From Bigelowiella natans CCMP2755 (taxonomy: Eukaryota; Cercozoa; Chlorarachniophyceae): a stretch of 64,000 bases of DNA. Under the pieces are notes generated by a model that was given only the letters and a program-made list of their open reading frames with translations, did not search any database and was not told the DNA's origin. Shown here piece after piece: positions 31,904-44,115 of the stretch (position 1 is the stretch's first letter; every line of letters starts with the position of its first letter). The stretch covers positions 92,501 through 156,500 of the forward strand of contig ADNK01000135.1 in NCBI GenBank assembly GCA_000320545.1. The letters are read 5' to 3'. The position numbers and the translations under genes were made by a program.

Positions 31904-33130
31904 ATGGCATATCTGCTATTCTTATTTCTATCCATCGGGTAAACGCTCCATTGCTTTGGGGTGATAATAAATCATAATATCAAGATTCAACTGTCATATT
32001 AGGTATCTATTAAGCGCAGTCTCATCCATCCAGTTCTTCATTGAGAGTGGAAGTGATGGTAAGTTATGCTAAACAGGTTTTACTGCATGTTTCGTTGAAA
32101 TAGGTGCAAAATATGCAATTAACAGTCGGTGTATTTGGCAGATATGCTCATTCTTGGGTTGCTCTGTTCATTAAAGTTTATGCGCAATGCTATGAAGATA
32201 TGGAGTACTCCGGAGAAGGATGGAAGGTTAAATCATCGTCGAAATGACGAAATTGTAGTATTTTTTTCCAAATGGTATCATTTATTTGGAGGGATTCCTC
32301 ACACTAGAGCAGGGCCATCGCCATCATTGCCATCAAAAAAATATCGAGAGCCAACTACTATGTGTGCATGCATCAAAGCATATGAACTAAATGCTGTGCA
32401 AAGTTAACGCCATGATCTTATCAAAATTGCTTCTGTATTTAGCAACAATAAGGAGCAGCAAGGGGAGGGACGAATATATGACGTAGCCACACTTCTTGTG
32501 TATCCATTACTCTCATGGGTTCCTTTCTCCATGGCACAAAAATACCGGGTTGGAAACCCGTTGTTCAAGGTTACGAAGACATGATATTTTATGACGAGCT
32601 TCATATGGCCTTTTCCCCCAGACCTAAGTTGAAGCAAACCTTTTCTTAATTTTATAGGTCCCTGTCAGGCTTCCTTTTGTGTTGTCTGCACTCGTTGGTG
32701 TTGTTTCCTACTTCATTTCATTGGCCACATCTGCAGTGTCGTGTAAGGATGTGATTGAATTCTCCAGTCGAATACACAAGCTCTTTTTCTGCGTATTCTC
32801 TCTTGTGCTAGGAATGGCATTTAACACGGTAATGTATGCATTGAATGTTTTCTTCGCGAAACTGACAAAATGTGGTATCGGTGTAGATGTTCCGAAGGAT
32901 ATTCCTTATCTTGAACAGCTTGATATGTCTGGCGCTGGGAATAATGGTATTTCAGCGACATCTTGTTAGCATGCGGTTTTGCTGGTTTTAATTTCGATTA
33001 TGTATCCATACGAAATCAGCAAAACGACACAGATTGGACTCCGAATGCATTGCAAGATTTTGGTTTGTGGATGCTCGTATCGGCGTACCTAGCGGCTGAG
33101 TTTGATCTGGGTCCGGAAGCAGTCCATTAG
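31904..33130 (+). CDS. Multi-span membrane protein, about 189-213 aa, unknown family
   Basis: Exons 31904-31938, 32003-32058, 32126-32226 and 32658 onward join in phase from an ATG. Four hydrophobic segments are visible: YLLFLFLSIGYLLSAVSSI at the N-terminus, LPFVLSALVGVVSYFISL, FFCVFSLVLGMAF and a final LWMLVSAYLAAEF. A late intron is required because the last 50 codons (starting near DILLACGFAGFNF, ending at TAG 33128-33130) are in another frame. It is either 32875-32969 (95 nt) or 32947-32969 (23 nt); both keep the frame open. The topology resembles small tetraspan proteins, but no family signature is present. Confidence is good for the gene, low for function. Confidence 0.65.
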
Positions 33131-33884
33131 ACTCGCAACTCGCAAGACACCACGTGATAACGTCTTTTTATAGGAATGCCATTCGACTAGTCTAAGCAAA
33201 GCACAGTTACGACTACATAATTAACGCTCTGCATGTAAATTAGGAAGTCTTTTATTTGTAAAATTGTTGAAGACTGACTGGTGCATTTAAGCATGGCAAT
33301 ATAGCGTCGCCATGCTATACATTTCTCTACCTAGTGCTACTCGTATTCTCGTATTGACGTGTATCATCGCATTGCAATAGAGTAGTCGACGTGAACTGTC
33401 GCGTATAGATAGACTGTTCTTCTTATGCACAAAGGCGTGGTTGAGAAACGGCTGCCGTGCGTATAATGAAGATACAGAAAAGTTGTTGCTATATATAAGC
33501 CAGCTAGCCAGCTCATGACGAATGGTTCGCGCACATAACGCACGTAAATAATTAAGGCATATCTAGATATATCTAGCTGTATCTAGATGTCAACACAATA
33601 CAAGCATATAAATATGTGTGCGCTATCTTTTCTCTAAGTTACAGATCTACAGGAGATGCACACGCTACACAACGCAGGCAAAGCAATGCTAGAATGCCTG
33701 CTAGGTAAGTAATAAGCTCTGTATATAAAAAGAGATGATTGGCCATTTGCCACTTAAGTCTGGCTAGCTGGACATCTGGCTACACATTCAGTCATTCACA
33801 CATTCGATCGATCAGCAGCTGCTACGTTACTACGAACATGGTCGTTTGCGTGTGACACAGTACAGAGGACTTTTCAGATTGCAG
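33131..33884. other. Convergent intergenic region with CTAG-type words
   Basis: It lies between the 3' ends of the multi-span gene (+) and RPB7 (-). CTAGATATATCTAGCTG-like palindromic sequence occurs near 33560-33590. No coding frame is supported. Confidence 0.5.
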
Positions 33885-35084
33885 TTACTCTAATGATTGG
33901 TCAAATCCTAAATAGGGCCCCCTAACTGTTGCTACTCCGGCCTGCGTAGGTACATCATAACAATGTAACTATTTGTTGTGTATACTACAACAATAACAAC
34001 TTATGACGTTACCACTCTGTTTCTGTCAACTGTCAAGTTGATAATCCGCAGTCTGCAATGTGACCCCTACGGCAACGATAACGACGAGAAATTACAATAA
34101 TAGTGACAATTTTCTTAAATGAGATACCACCTACCTTCTTAATTACTTCAACCTCTTGATCTTCTCTCTGGCAAGTGTATTGCTGATATCACAACCAATC
34201 ATCATTCGACGATGTTCATCACACTATTCCGGAAGAGAATTAGCGCAAGCACCTTATCGACTGGATTAAACTTGTATGCACTAGGGATGTGATTTTCCGC
34301 AACGAATAGCTGATATTGAGAGCACATTCCACAGGTTGATTAAATTTGTCACAGGAAGTACAATCATCAATGGTTTTATGGTTTTGGAAGTCTGTACTTG
34401 AAGAGGGCCAGCTTGGCAGAACATCCCTTGTTCCGTAATCTTGTCGACCTCCGCCATCAAAATTTCATTGGGATATGGCTTAAATACTATGGCCCTATAC
34501 CTTACCTAAATCAAATACATTATTCATCAGCTGCAAACTAAATCAACGCGAGACGTCGTTAACAGAGAATGGCCGCCTATAATACCTTAAAGTGGGCACA
34601 GCCTGTGATTTCATCCAGCCTCCCTTCCAGATTATTTTTGTTTATTATTGCAGCAACCATAATTGTGAATCCATATCTCTCCGAGCACTTTCCCTCGACC
34701 TTCTCCTGGGTAATGTTAAGAAAGAGTTGAAGATATCCGTAGAAACTAAGGTGAAGATCCATTCCTTTCAGCATTGTATTTTGTTTACCTTTAAGCGTTT
34801 CTGAACCTTATCTTTGATGCCTTTTTGAAAGTCACTGGGTGGAAGCTCTACATTCTCCTCCCGATCAATCTGTATAGCCACTTTTTTGTTAGCGCGGAGT
34901 CTAATCAAGCTATCCCCCCCTACACTCGCAGGATGTATGAAAACCCCCAATTCCGCTGTTGATACCACCAGAACCAGTGACATTAATAAAAACAAAGGGG
35001 GTGGCAATTTTGGGCTTAAAGGGGTTTAAAACAGGGGGGGGAGCGGAGGGAGAAGGCGCATTCTTATTTTACCAAGAAGAACAT
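33885..35084 (-). CDS. RPB7: RNA polymerase II subunit RPB7, 8 exons, 178 aa
   Basis: A subunit of the RPB4-RPB7 stalk of RNA polymerase II, which helps initiation and binds nascent RNA in the nucleus. Exons on -: 35084-35073, 34869-34789, 34705-34586, 34505-34398, 34309-34253, 34182-34135, 34066-34013, 33941-33885. All junctions are phase 0 and total 537 nt. The first exon is only 12 nt and encodes MFFL, the typical RPB7 N-terminus, continuing as IDREENVELPPSDF. Family landmarks: VEGKCSERYGF, VRYRAIVFKPY, the S1/OB-like part with EQGMFCQAGPLQ, then CRLRIINLTVDRNRV and C-terminal GPYLGFDQ. Length matches the family (about 171-177 aa). The EGKCSERYGF segment favours RPB7 over the Pol III paralogue RPC25. 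Confidence 0.94.
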
Positions 35085-35411
35085 GATCTTCGGTCTAAGG
35101 GCTGTTGTTTGTGTTGCATGTGTAGCAACAACAGGACCAAATTATTTGGATGTTCCGCGAAGCATGATTATTTCGAAATAAAGTAGACTATATTTTTATA
35201 CTACGACAAGGGAAATATATTGTCTCTATTAATATTTAAGGCCTCACCTGTAACCTCAGACCCACCCGCAGGCAGACCACCCCTCGGTTTGCGCCACACG
35301 CACATTTTTAACATGCACTCATCGCGTTGTGGGGAGCTTAGTCAGATTACATTATCAATGAATTTAGTATTGGATTGTTCTTATTTCAGGTGTGCTCAAA
35401 GAAGACACGCA
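35085..35411. promoter_or_regulatory. Putative shared promoter of RPB7 (-) and the basic small protein (+)
   Basis: 327 bp lie between start codons. An acceptor-like site just before 35394 suggests the + gene has a non-coding first exon in this interval. Confidence 0.35.
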
Positions 35412-35773
35412 ATGGGGCTCGTAGATGTGTTCAACACCGAGGACAAGGATGACATGAATAAGGTGCTAGCTAGGCTGGATCGAAGGATGAATGATACGGG
35501 CATTAATCGAGAGCTCATGAAGATGAACAGCAGAAGGGTGAAGCAAAGCGATCGTGTGCAAAGGTTGTACTTAACTCTTCTCTATGCAACATAAAGATTC
35601 TGATTGAACGAACCAATCAGGATGAGAATCCGCAGCATGAAGAAGTGGAAAGAACGCACCCTTCTCAGAACACTCGCTAGAATATTGAGCCGAAGGAACG
35701 GGTAACTTTTACAACTTTCGATTGTTATTCTGGTTGTTCTTATTGTCGTTTGCCACTCAGGCGTATACGATGA
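35412..35773 (+). CDS. Small basic protein, 81 aa, possibly bS21-like organellar ribosomal protein
   Basis: Exons 35412-35563, 35621-35701 and 35761-35773 join in phase. The protein starts MGLVDVFNTEDKDDM and is then Arg/Lys-rich throughout (RRMNDTGINRELMKMNSRR, later LLRTLARILSRRNGRIR). The spacing of a single-helix basic protein with a GI-x-RE motif recalls bacterial-type ribosomal protein S21 found in mitochondria or plastids, but it is too short and diverged to be sure. Another small basic nuclear protein is an alternative. An acceptor-like site 18 bp before the ATG suggests a 5' UTR intron. Confidence 0.55.
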
Positions 35774-36424
35774 AATGTCCAGGGAATTACGTATGATTCT
35801 TCCTCATAGCCAAATATGTTTGACATTGTTGGATTATGATATATACGGATAGTATCGTGGTTCTATCAAAAGATATCTTATGAATGCGCTCATATTTTTC
35901 CCAATTCATTAAATATGTTCCAAACCTCTCAATACCACATTCGATTAACTTGCACAATGCATTATGAGACTATGTTAATTTTTTCAACTGTCATCCCGAT
36001 GTAGCTTTGCAAAGCTGCGGCATCAGCGTATAAATTACACTATATCGCGCCATTATTCATGTAAGTTATGCAGAATAATCATAAGAAACATGAAAACACC
36101 TAGCTCAAGCTAGCAAGATAGCAATAAAAGCGCGCACTTAGACAACGTTGTGGTGTGTGAGAAATTGAACACCTATCTAGCTATTAACAAAATCACATGT
36201 CCTATAGCTGGTTCGTGCCGCCGCATTATGATCGCATGCACATATTTGCACAAATCGCGCATGTGCGCGCAATTAGATTACTACGTGTCAGCTAGGAAGT
36301 ATGAGTACCCGTTAGCTCGGCATATGCATGAACTCTCAAATAAAGTGTCACAACACAAGCACGTCTAGGCGCACGTATGCACATTGACCGGGCAATTTTA
36401 AATGAAATAAAATCACTTTTCCCT
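35774..36424. other. Intergenic, no gene
   Basis: AT-rich DNA with some CTAG words (36095-36190, 36290). The open frame at 36150-36368 has no splice or family support. Confidence 0.5.
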
Positions 36425-37344
36425 TCAAAATGAAAACACATCTGACTTGTCTACATCGTATTCCACCGATATGTCCCATCTATCTCCTGGAGCTTCCTTC
36501 TCCAAATATTTTACAAACCGCAGAGTTCCTTCATCCCTGACTACTATACTTAGGACATTAAAGCCAGCATGGAGGGAAAGTAACGTCTCTCCATCCTCAT
36601 CATTACCACCATTTTCAGTACCACCGGAGAGACTTTTGGGATCTGCATATATAATAGGTGAGTGAGCAGGTACTGGTAAAAATGAGAAGGCACGAGAATA
36701 TTGTATAGTTCAACGAGGAAATACCTGGATGATCCGTACGACAAACAGCTACTTCTTCAGAATCTTCTTCACTTTTGGCGTTGGTATTTTCTAACTCTGC
36801 TGCCATGGCTGACGATGACGCAGTTCCTGCCCTGTAATACCAAGTAATCATCTCACACCAAATTCACTTGTGTTCTCTATTATTTTTGAAGTCCCATATC
36901 ACTCATAGAGAGGGAATGTGCCGTTGTATTACTTGGGCGATCGAGCACTTTTGATCGAAACATCCGCATCCAAATTCTGTCGCAGTGGTCTTGCTGTGAC
37001 GTACCTGCATGATAACCCAAGGGAAAAAAAAAAAATGAACAAGCAAATGTGACCTCCAGAAGTAATTTTTCGATGGCCCCCCTTCTTAGCTAGGATCCCC
37101 CATTATCATCCCTACGTTTCAAATCCGCCTTGGTTTGACCCATCCCATTCGGCCTCGTTACCTTAAGTTTTTAAATTACAATAAAAATCATGAATCTCAG
37201 TGTCAATTGGCCTCGGACAATCATGCAATCCTCGCTCTAACACTGCTTTCACTATATTACCCTCGGCAAAACACAGCGTTACATCGATTCTAGAGCAATT
37301 CGCGGGAAGCCCCCCCCCAGTGGCTATGCAGTAGTCCTATGGTA

Positions 37345-37376
<32 letters not shown>

Positions 37377-37634
37377 CAATCCATACAACAACTTCAGGTA
37401 AAGTACAATGCAATTCAATGCAATACGTGTGTGTCGAACAACAATAACAACAACAACAACAACAACAACACAATTTCCTCCTTCTATGAGACAGACAATC
37501 ACTATTTACTTTTCCACGACGAAAATGTCGAATGGAGGCACGAGCCGCAACGGTACGGATTCCGGTGATGGCCATGAGATATCGCTAATTATTGCAGAGC
37601 ACATGATGCACGTATGACCAAATCAGTCATATGA

Positions 37635-37675
<41 letters not shown>

Positions 37676-38207
37676 TGCAATCTGCATCGACGGGAAGAAT
37701 GGGGCAAAAAATGATCTGACGTTGAAGAATATAGACCTCTACACTCACAAACCTGAAACTGCGGAGACATGAAGAGATCTTCTTTTATTCTTCTCAATTC
37801 CTTTCCGATGGTGTCGTCTTGCCCAATGGATGATGATGATGATGAAAATGATGATGATGATGGTGTTGATGACGCTATTGACACCACGGACGACGATGAT
37901 AAAGATGATGAGAGCAGCTGGTACTTTGCTCTCTTCTGCGCCTGAACTTCCTCCAGCATCTTCTTCGTTCCAAAGTGGTGTTTGTCTAAGGTACAAACAG
38001 AAGCAACAACAACATCAACTATTGCTCTCGAGAGTAGAGGTGATGATACTGAGAGCTATATACTGGTCAATGTTGAAATTAATTGGTTCAATTCGTCTTG
38101 CTTTGTAATTCTCTCCAGCAGCATCCTGACCCTCTATCGTAATCCTCCATGATAGTAAACTAGCAATTTTTGTACTATTTCTAGACTCACCTCCCCCCCC
38201 CCCGCTC

Positions 38208-38281
<74 letters not shown>

Positions 38282-39027
38282 TGTGTCCATTTTTATCATT
38301 GTCCTTCTAGCCTTCTTCTTCTTCTGCTTCTTCTTCTTCTTCTTCTTCGTATCGTTCCCAATTCTAGAGAGCGGCTTCTAGACCTACCGTTACTACTTCT
38401 ATGATCGTCGCTTTCACCACCATCGGTGGCGTCAAGATAAGTGAGATATCTCCTCATGTGCGGTGGCCCAAGCTCAACCCATTTGCCGTCTCTTTGACGC
38501 TCTTGATGCTGCTTAGGATGATGATGACGATGATGGTGGTTGTGATTGTTCCCGGCCTTGTTATCGTCATCAACGGTATTCTCATTGTTGCCCCGAGCAA
38601 CGAAGATTGCGTTGTCGTTGGATTCGTCTACGCATCGTCTTAAATGTGACGGGGAGTGAGGAAGTCGAGGAGGGATAGAACTAGACGGGGGAAGAAGAGG
38701 AAGTTGAGAGGACGTTGAATCGTTAGTCGCTTGAGGCGAAGAAGTGGTAGGCCTCCTAGCAGCAAGGGGCGCTGGTAAGATTTTAGGGAGAAGAAATGGC
38801 CGCAACAGATGCGACGATGAATCCAGGAGTTCCTTATGCATTCTAAGGAGGAAGGTTGTGAAGAAATAGTAGTAGTAGTAGCAGTGGTAGTTGTAGTTGT
38901 TGTAGTAGCAGTAGTTGTTGTAGTAGGAGGAGGAGGAGGAGGAGGAAAAGGAAGGAAAGGAGGAAAAGGAAGAAAAGGAGGAAAAGGGATCATCGAAGAG
39001 GGTAAATAGAGGACAGGCATATATGTT

Positions 39028-39064
<37 letters not shown>

Positions 39065-40817
39065 CGCGGAATCTCTACCGACACGATTATTACCTTCTGA
39101 TAGTAGAATTCTCGAGAAGGGATTGGTGCAGAAAAAGCGACAGAAACTTACGGTCATTGGGGGACAAAACCTACAAGTAGAAGCCGATAAATGTTTTCAC
39201 ACTTACGATTTTCTCTCTTTCTGTAACGAAAATATAATCATCTTCATCAGAGAGTATTGCTTCCTCCCCTTCCTTCTCACTTATTTTTTTCCCTTCTTTT
39301 TGGTTGTCGTCTTCCTTCAAGATTGTTGTTGTTGCTGCTGCTGCTGATGGGTTGTGAGAATTACGTGCAGGGGCGGCTCTTTATCCTCCTCCTCCTCTTC
39401 CTCCTCCTCCTCCTCCTCCTTATCGTTTCCATTCTTGTGGTGGTGATCGTCGTTATCATTATCATCATCATCATTGGCATGATTGCCAAGATCCTTTTCC
39501 AACAACTGTGCTACTGAATCTGCTCGTGCTGTCGTCGTTGATGCTACTACGGGGATTTCTGACGACGATGGCAACAACGATGAAGGGCAAGGGGCGGCCC
39601 CATTTATCGGTCGCATGCTCTGCTGCCGGTGCTTCTTATGCTTCTCCGGATGGAGACCAAAGCATCCTGCCATCGGACGCCAATCTGTTTCGCTTGAAGA
39701 AGGGCGGCGTGAGAAAGGAAGAAAGAGAGAGAGAGAGACAGAGGAATTGACTTTACACCAATTTCATTATCAGGCACATAATAATCAGTACTGTTACCAT
39801 CATCATCATCATCATCATCACCATGTATTTGTTTTTATCTTGCATCTAGTACCCAAATATGATGATACTCGTCCTTCTAATTTGCTTCCCACTTACTTGC
39901 ATGATATAAACTACTTTACGGCTAACACATCATCACTTCAATTACCTCTGGGGAAGTGTCAGCGAACGCCGCGATGAAAGGAAGCTGTCGCCGATACGAA
40001 GAGACTTTGTGAACTCCTCCTCCTTCTCCTCTCCCTCCATACGAAGAGACTTTGTGAACTCCTCCTCCTTCTCCTCTCCCTCCCTATATTCCTCCATTTC
40101 TTTCTTCCCCATTGTTGCTTCTGTTCTTTGCTCATGACGTCGTCTGCTATGATTGGCTTGGATTCTATCATCACTTTTGGGAGCGTGGTACCATCCTGAG
40201 ATGCTCAAACGTGGGCGCTCTCCATGGACCTCTTCGACAGAATGCAAGCTTTCTCCCGGCCGAACCTTATTATTACATTAGACAATTCTAGTTACAAATT
40301 TCTGTCCTAAAGTAGTACATGCTGGTAGTGTTGCTTTCTCCTTCATCGACACATTTTTTCTAACATATCATCTGTTTTAGGACAACTGCTCTTGGCAGAT
40401 TTTTTGTGCAAAATTGGCCACCACCACCACCTACCTACCTACCTCAAACACAGCCATCGAGTTCCATTCTGGAAGAATCTACGAGAAAATACGTGATAAA
40501 TGGGGAAGAAGCTGTTTCATCATACTGACCAGCGATGCACTCACAACAGGCGAAATGTTCAATTGACATTGTTCTTCCTAACAGCTTGGTACAGGGCAAG
40601 GTAATAATACATAGTTTGAGGGCCAATGGTGTTTCGTACACCGCTCTTTCTTCTTCTCCTTCGTGCCAGTCATATTCTTTACTGCCTCTTTTGTGGAGGA
40701 TGTAGTGCTGGTGGTAGGATATAACTCGAGCCTTCCACCCTCTGATACTTGCCATGGCGGGTCCTGCAAGTCAAATACCCATCATTTTCTTGTCAAGGTA
40801 AACACGGACTTTCCCCG

Positions 40818-40853
<36 letters not shown>

Positions 40854-42534
40854 ATACGGAGTACACCAGCTAGCTTGGAGCATCCGGTACTACGTGAGAC
40901 AACAGGATGAATTTGGACATTGCGGCACGATTCAAGTGTCAGAGTAAGTCGCACTACAACAACTACTCGTATACAAGTAGTACTAGTACCTCATCAACAA
41001 GGTACAAGATATAAGACAATCTGCAATACCATTCAACAAACAAGTTACCCAAAGAAAACACGTCTTACGGTTCGGAAAGATATCTTTCGATCGTCAAGTA
41101 TCCTCTCACCCTTTTATTTTTTTTCATGAATCTCCATTTCTATTGTTATGCTGATGGAAAGGTGAATGCGATTGTAAAACACCTCCGTGAGCCAATATGG
41201 TCATCATGACACAAAAGATGATTTCCTTTCACGTATCTGAAAGAGGAGAGAATGGGGATTAATGGAGTACTCAAATGAATGAAGAGATGATGCGTAATGA
41301 CAATTAATTGTGAAACCAGATACAAGAATTTGTATGTGAAGATCATTAATCAGATATATGTGTTCCGCCTACACGTTGATACTGCAGTCCACTCTTTCAG
41401 AATCCAAGGGACCACATCCTAAATCCATATCGTTAGACGTATTGCAAGCTTAGAAACTCTTTCATGCTAATTTATGATAATGCAATGCGGACAAATGAAA
41501 CACTCTGTCCCCAATAAAATTAGTACTCTTATAATAACCTGTAGAGTTTCTAAGAGCCTGCATGAACTCTTTGGATGTGAGCGCATCACGCAACCGCAAG
41601 ACATGAGGAATTTTCGATGCGAAAGTTGCATTTGCTTTTTCCAGGCCGCAAAGGTCTGAGGGCACTTGAAACACCTGTGCAAGATGCACGCATCATCAGC
41701 CGGATTCCTCTTCATCTCCAGAGCTACGAGATGCTATTACCTTAAAAAGATCTGTTTCCTTCGGTTGTGCTACAAAGTTGCACAATAACTCGTCTCTAGC
41801 CTATATAGAATATCGATCGGATTGACAAAACTAATCTATTTTTACGAAAAGTGGCCATGTAGCATGATCTATCCAAAAATCAATTGACGATCATTACAAT
41901 GTTAAGGAAGCTCTTGTTAAACAAGTCTCGGATCACGACATGTGGGAACGGCCTTGCTGAAGAGTACATCTCCCTAAATTCTCCGCGAAAGCTGAAAAGA
42001 AGATCATATGTCATCATTTGGATCCCTTTTGTATACATATCCAACACCTCTTGTTTCGAAATAATCTGATGATTCTTGGTGACCAGTGTGTCGACGACGG
42101 CGTTAACGCCTCTTTTGTTTCTCTCGGGCGAGCATCCCCATCCACTTTGCATCGAAGCTTAGCACTTTCGATACTAGTAGCCAAGAAAACAGGTTTGTTG
42201 TTGACCTCTCGATTTGAAGGGCGAACTGCGTTGCCGCTATACCGTGGGACAATACACAATGCTAGGCATGTACAAAGCTGAGCCAGGATAATCCCCCGCC
42301 ATCTCCCTCGTTTGCCTGCTCTGCGCCGCATTAGCTTCTCCGCTCTACGACGGACGTCCCCCTCCCCTCCCGTTCGCAACTCAATCGCCAGCACGCAGCA
42401 TATTACCCGAGACAAGGAACTCAAAAAGGAAATGATCACAGCGATTTTGCTCCTAAGACTCGTTGTTTTCTAGGTCGCAAGGCAAAAATCGCTTGCGTTT
42501 CGTCTTCCGATGAACTCGTAGGGCGGGAAGCCAT
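36425..42534 (-). CDS. Prolyl 3-hydroxylase of the Tpa1/Ofd1/OGFOD1 family, at least 19 exons
   Basis: A 2-oxoglutarate/Fe(II) dioxygenase; in other eukaryotes it hydroxylates ribosomal protein uS12 and affects translation termination and oxygen sensing. Exons on -: 42534-42460, about 42122-41898, 41800-41741, 41674-41539, 41418-41373, 41236-41183, 41020-40990, 40763-40683, 40577-40530, 40478-40443, 40265-39946, 39692-39365, 39220-39207, 38842-38388, 37985-37753, 37584-37510, 37004-36933, 36831-36725, 36642-36425. Landmarks: RPFPHVVIRDLF; VKGNHLLCHDDHIGSR (iron-binding His-x-Asp); RLSYILYLVDE; GGRLELYP; LHSVEEV (distal His); RLSISGWYHAPK (2OG-binding Arg); then in the second domain ELGPPHMRRYL, RHFRRGK and RFVKYLEKEAPGDRWDI. 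Long low-complexity linkers make it about 870 aa, against about 540-650 usually. One or more small exons between 37510 and 37004 are unresolved, and the acceptor of the second exon is uncertain. Confidence 0.9.
38212..38279. repeat. (CT)n(GT)n in hydroxylase intron
   Basis: CT at about 38214-38244 then GT to about 38278, in the intron 37986-38387. Confidence 0.95.
39030..39062. repeat. (AT)n in hydroxylase intron
   Basis: Pure AT tract in the intron between the 14-nt microexon and exon 38842-38388. Confidence 0.95.
39994..40083 (-). repeat. Exact 45-bp tandem duplication inside a coding exon
   Basis: Two adjacent 45-bp units (39994-40038 and 40039-40083) read identically. They encode the 15-residue repeats EGEEKEEEFTKSLRM and EGEEKEEEFTKSLRI in the linker of the prolyl hydroxylase. 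The last residue differs because the base after the unit differs. Confidence 0.95.
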
Positions 42535-42731
42535 TTGCACTTTCAATGACACCTCTCTTCGAGGAACTTGATCACGAGTACGGACGCTCCGAGGCATTTT
42601 GAGGAAGGGGGAGGAGGAGGAGGAGGATGATAAGGAAGAAGAAGGAAGAGACTATGAGGACGAGGAGGGTCTCCTTCATGTGGCGGCGTCTTATCTGATC
42701 CTGCTTCGAAGAGATCAAAGAAGATTCGGTC
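42535..42731. promoter_or_regulatory. Putative shared promoter, 197 bp
   Basis: It separates the start codons of the prolyl hydroxylase (-) and the secreted protein (+). It contains a GGAGGAGGA purine tract at about 42607-42665. Confidence 0.4.
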
Positions 42732-43697
42732 ATGCCTCGGAAAGTTATTGCTTTCGTCGCAGTCCTATTGGCACTATGCCTCGTCGTGTTCCCGCCTTCG
42801 AATCCTTTAGAGCAACCCGATCCAAATTTATCGGTCGCTCGAACGCCAGCCAATTGCAGCAATGCGCGTGCACGAAATCATCATTATTCGTATCGAGTCC
42901 TCCATCAACAACGGAGACAAAGGTGTAAAACAAAGATCTTTTGCATATAAGAGAAAGAATCCTTCACATAAAAATCCCCTTTCACTAACTTCTAGATCAT
43001 TAAAAACTGCAGCTGGTGGCAGTCTCCCTTACCTTAGTGGTAAGACGTCTTTTATTGTTCGAAGTACAGTGTATAATCAAACTGCGATTGCTGGCCTTGA
43101 ATGCAAAGGTGGTGGTGGTGCTAGCTTTCCTAATTTAAACGACTCGGATCTATGGGAAGAGGCTCAGAAGCTCAAGACAAGAGACTATCAGGTCCTAAAC
43201 AACGATTTCTCAATTTTCTTTTTATTTTTAATCCTAATTGAAATCGTTGCTATCGATGCATTGTCGCACATCACTTGTATAATCCGCATTGATGTGCCTT
43301 TTCGAAGACCTAATATTATTGGTTGATAAGAAGCATGAGATTGTTCCCAACCACATCAATCATCCTTCACGGTGATTGCTTTTTTAATATCATCGTTAGC
43401 CTAAAGTGCCGCCTTGGCTAGACGTGGAATACACGACCGAGTCAACACTATCTGCAGACACAATTCGGTGGCTCTGCTTAGCGTTTGTCATACACGATAG
43501 TTTGTTTAGCTGTCTCTTTGTGAAGAAATGGTGTGCTTCTTACTTTTTGATACCTAGCCTAACCTTCACTGACAAAGTTGTTTACTTTTCTGTAATCGCC
43601 CAACAGCCAACAAAACCCGAGGCTTGCTGCGCTTCTAGATTATGGCGCAAAAGATAGGCTGCCACCAGGCAAATATTACTTTTCGACATGTATTTAG
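42732..43697 (+). CDS. Secreted or type II membrane protein, 181 aa, unknown family
   Basis: Four phased exons: 42732-42922, 42996-43191, 43400-43467, 43607-43697 (TAG). The N-terminus is a clear signal peptide or anchor: MPRKVIAFVAVLLALCLVVF followed by Pro-Pro-Ser. The mature part has four cysteines and the segments SLKTAAGGSLPYLSG, LNDSDLWEEAQKLKTRDYQ, PPWLDVEYTTESTLSAD and C-terminal LPPGKYYFSTCI. I recognise no domain. The exon set is internally consistent and the stop follows a natural ending. It starts 197 bp from the divergent prolyl hydroxylase gene. Confidence 0.65.
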
Positions 43698-43731
43698 AGC
43701 TGCATGTGTATGTGTGTATGTGAGTGTGTGT

Positions 43732-43786
43732 GTGTGTGTGCGCGCGCGCGTGTGTGTTGAGAGAGAGAAGGAAGTGAGAACAGAGA

Positions 43787-43830
<44 letters not shown>
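43732..43830. repeat. (GT)n/(GC)n and (GA)n tracts
   Basis: GT and CG alternation at about 43716-43758 and GA at about 43786-43828, just downstream of the secreted-protein stop. Confidence 0.9.
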
Positions 43831-43831
<1 letters not shown>

Positions 43832-44115
43832 GGGTCGGCCTTTATCAGATTAATTTTGATTCATTTAACTTTGTGTTAGTAGTATTAGTGGTAGTAGAGG
43901 TAGTAGTATCTTAATGCTGCTACTTCCTCGAATAATGCCATTGCTTACACCTTCCTACAGGAATGATCGACGAGATGTTCAATCCCTCTGATAGCAGGCA
44001 ATAATTGCAATTTCATGGTCCAAACTGATGCGTTCAAGCAGTCAAGAGGAGTTGCGATTGGTCCGGATAACTCTAATTATTCCATTTGCGATTACCTTTT
44101 CAGTGCGGATTCCAG

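Noticed and set aside
37290-37575. Minus-strand frames with poly-Ile, poly-Val and poly-Asn
   Set aside because: Mostly translated TTA and GTT microsatellites; only 37584-37510 fits the hydroxylase family and phase.
38296-39084. 262-codon minus-strand ORF taken as a single gene
   Set aside because: Only 38842-38388 is exon; the first part is intron with AT and TAC-type repeats, and the last part lies past the donor at 38387.
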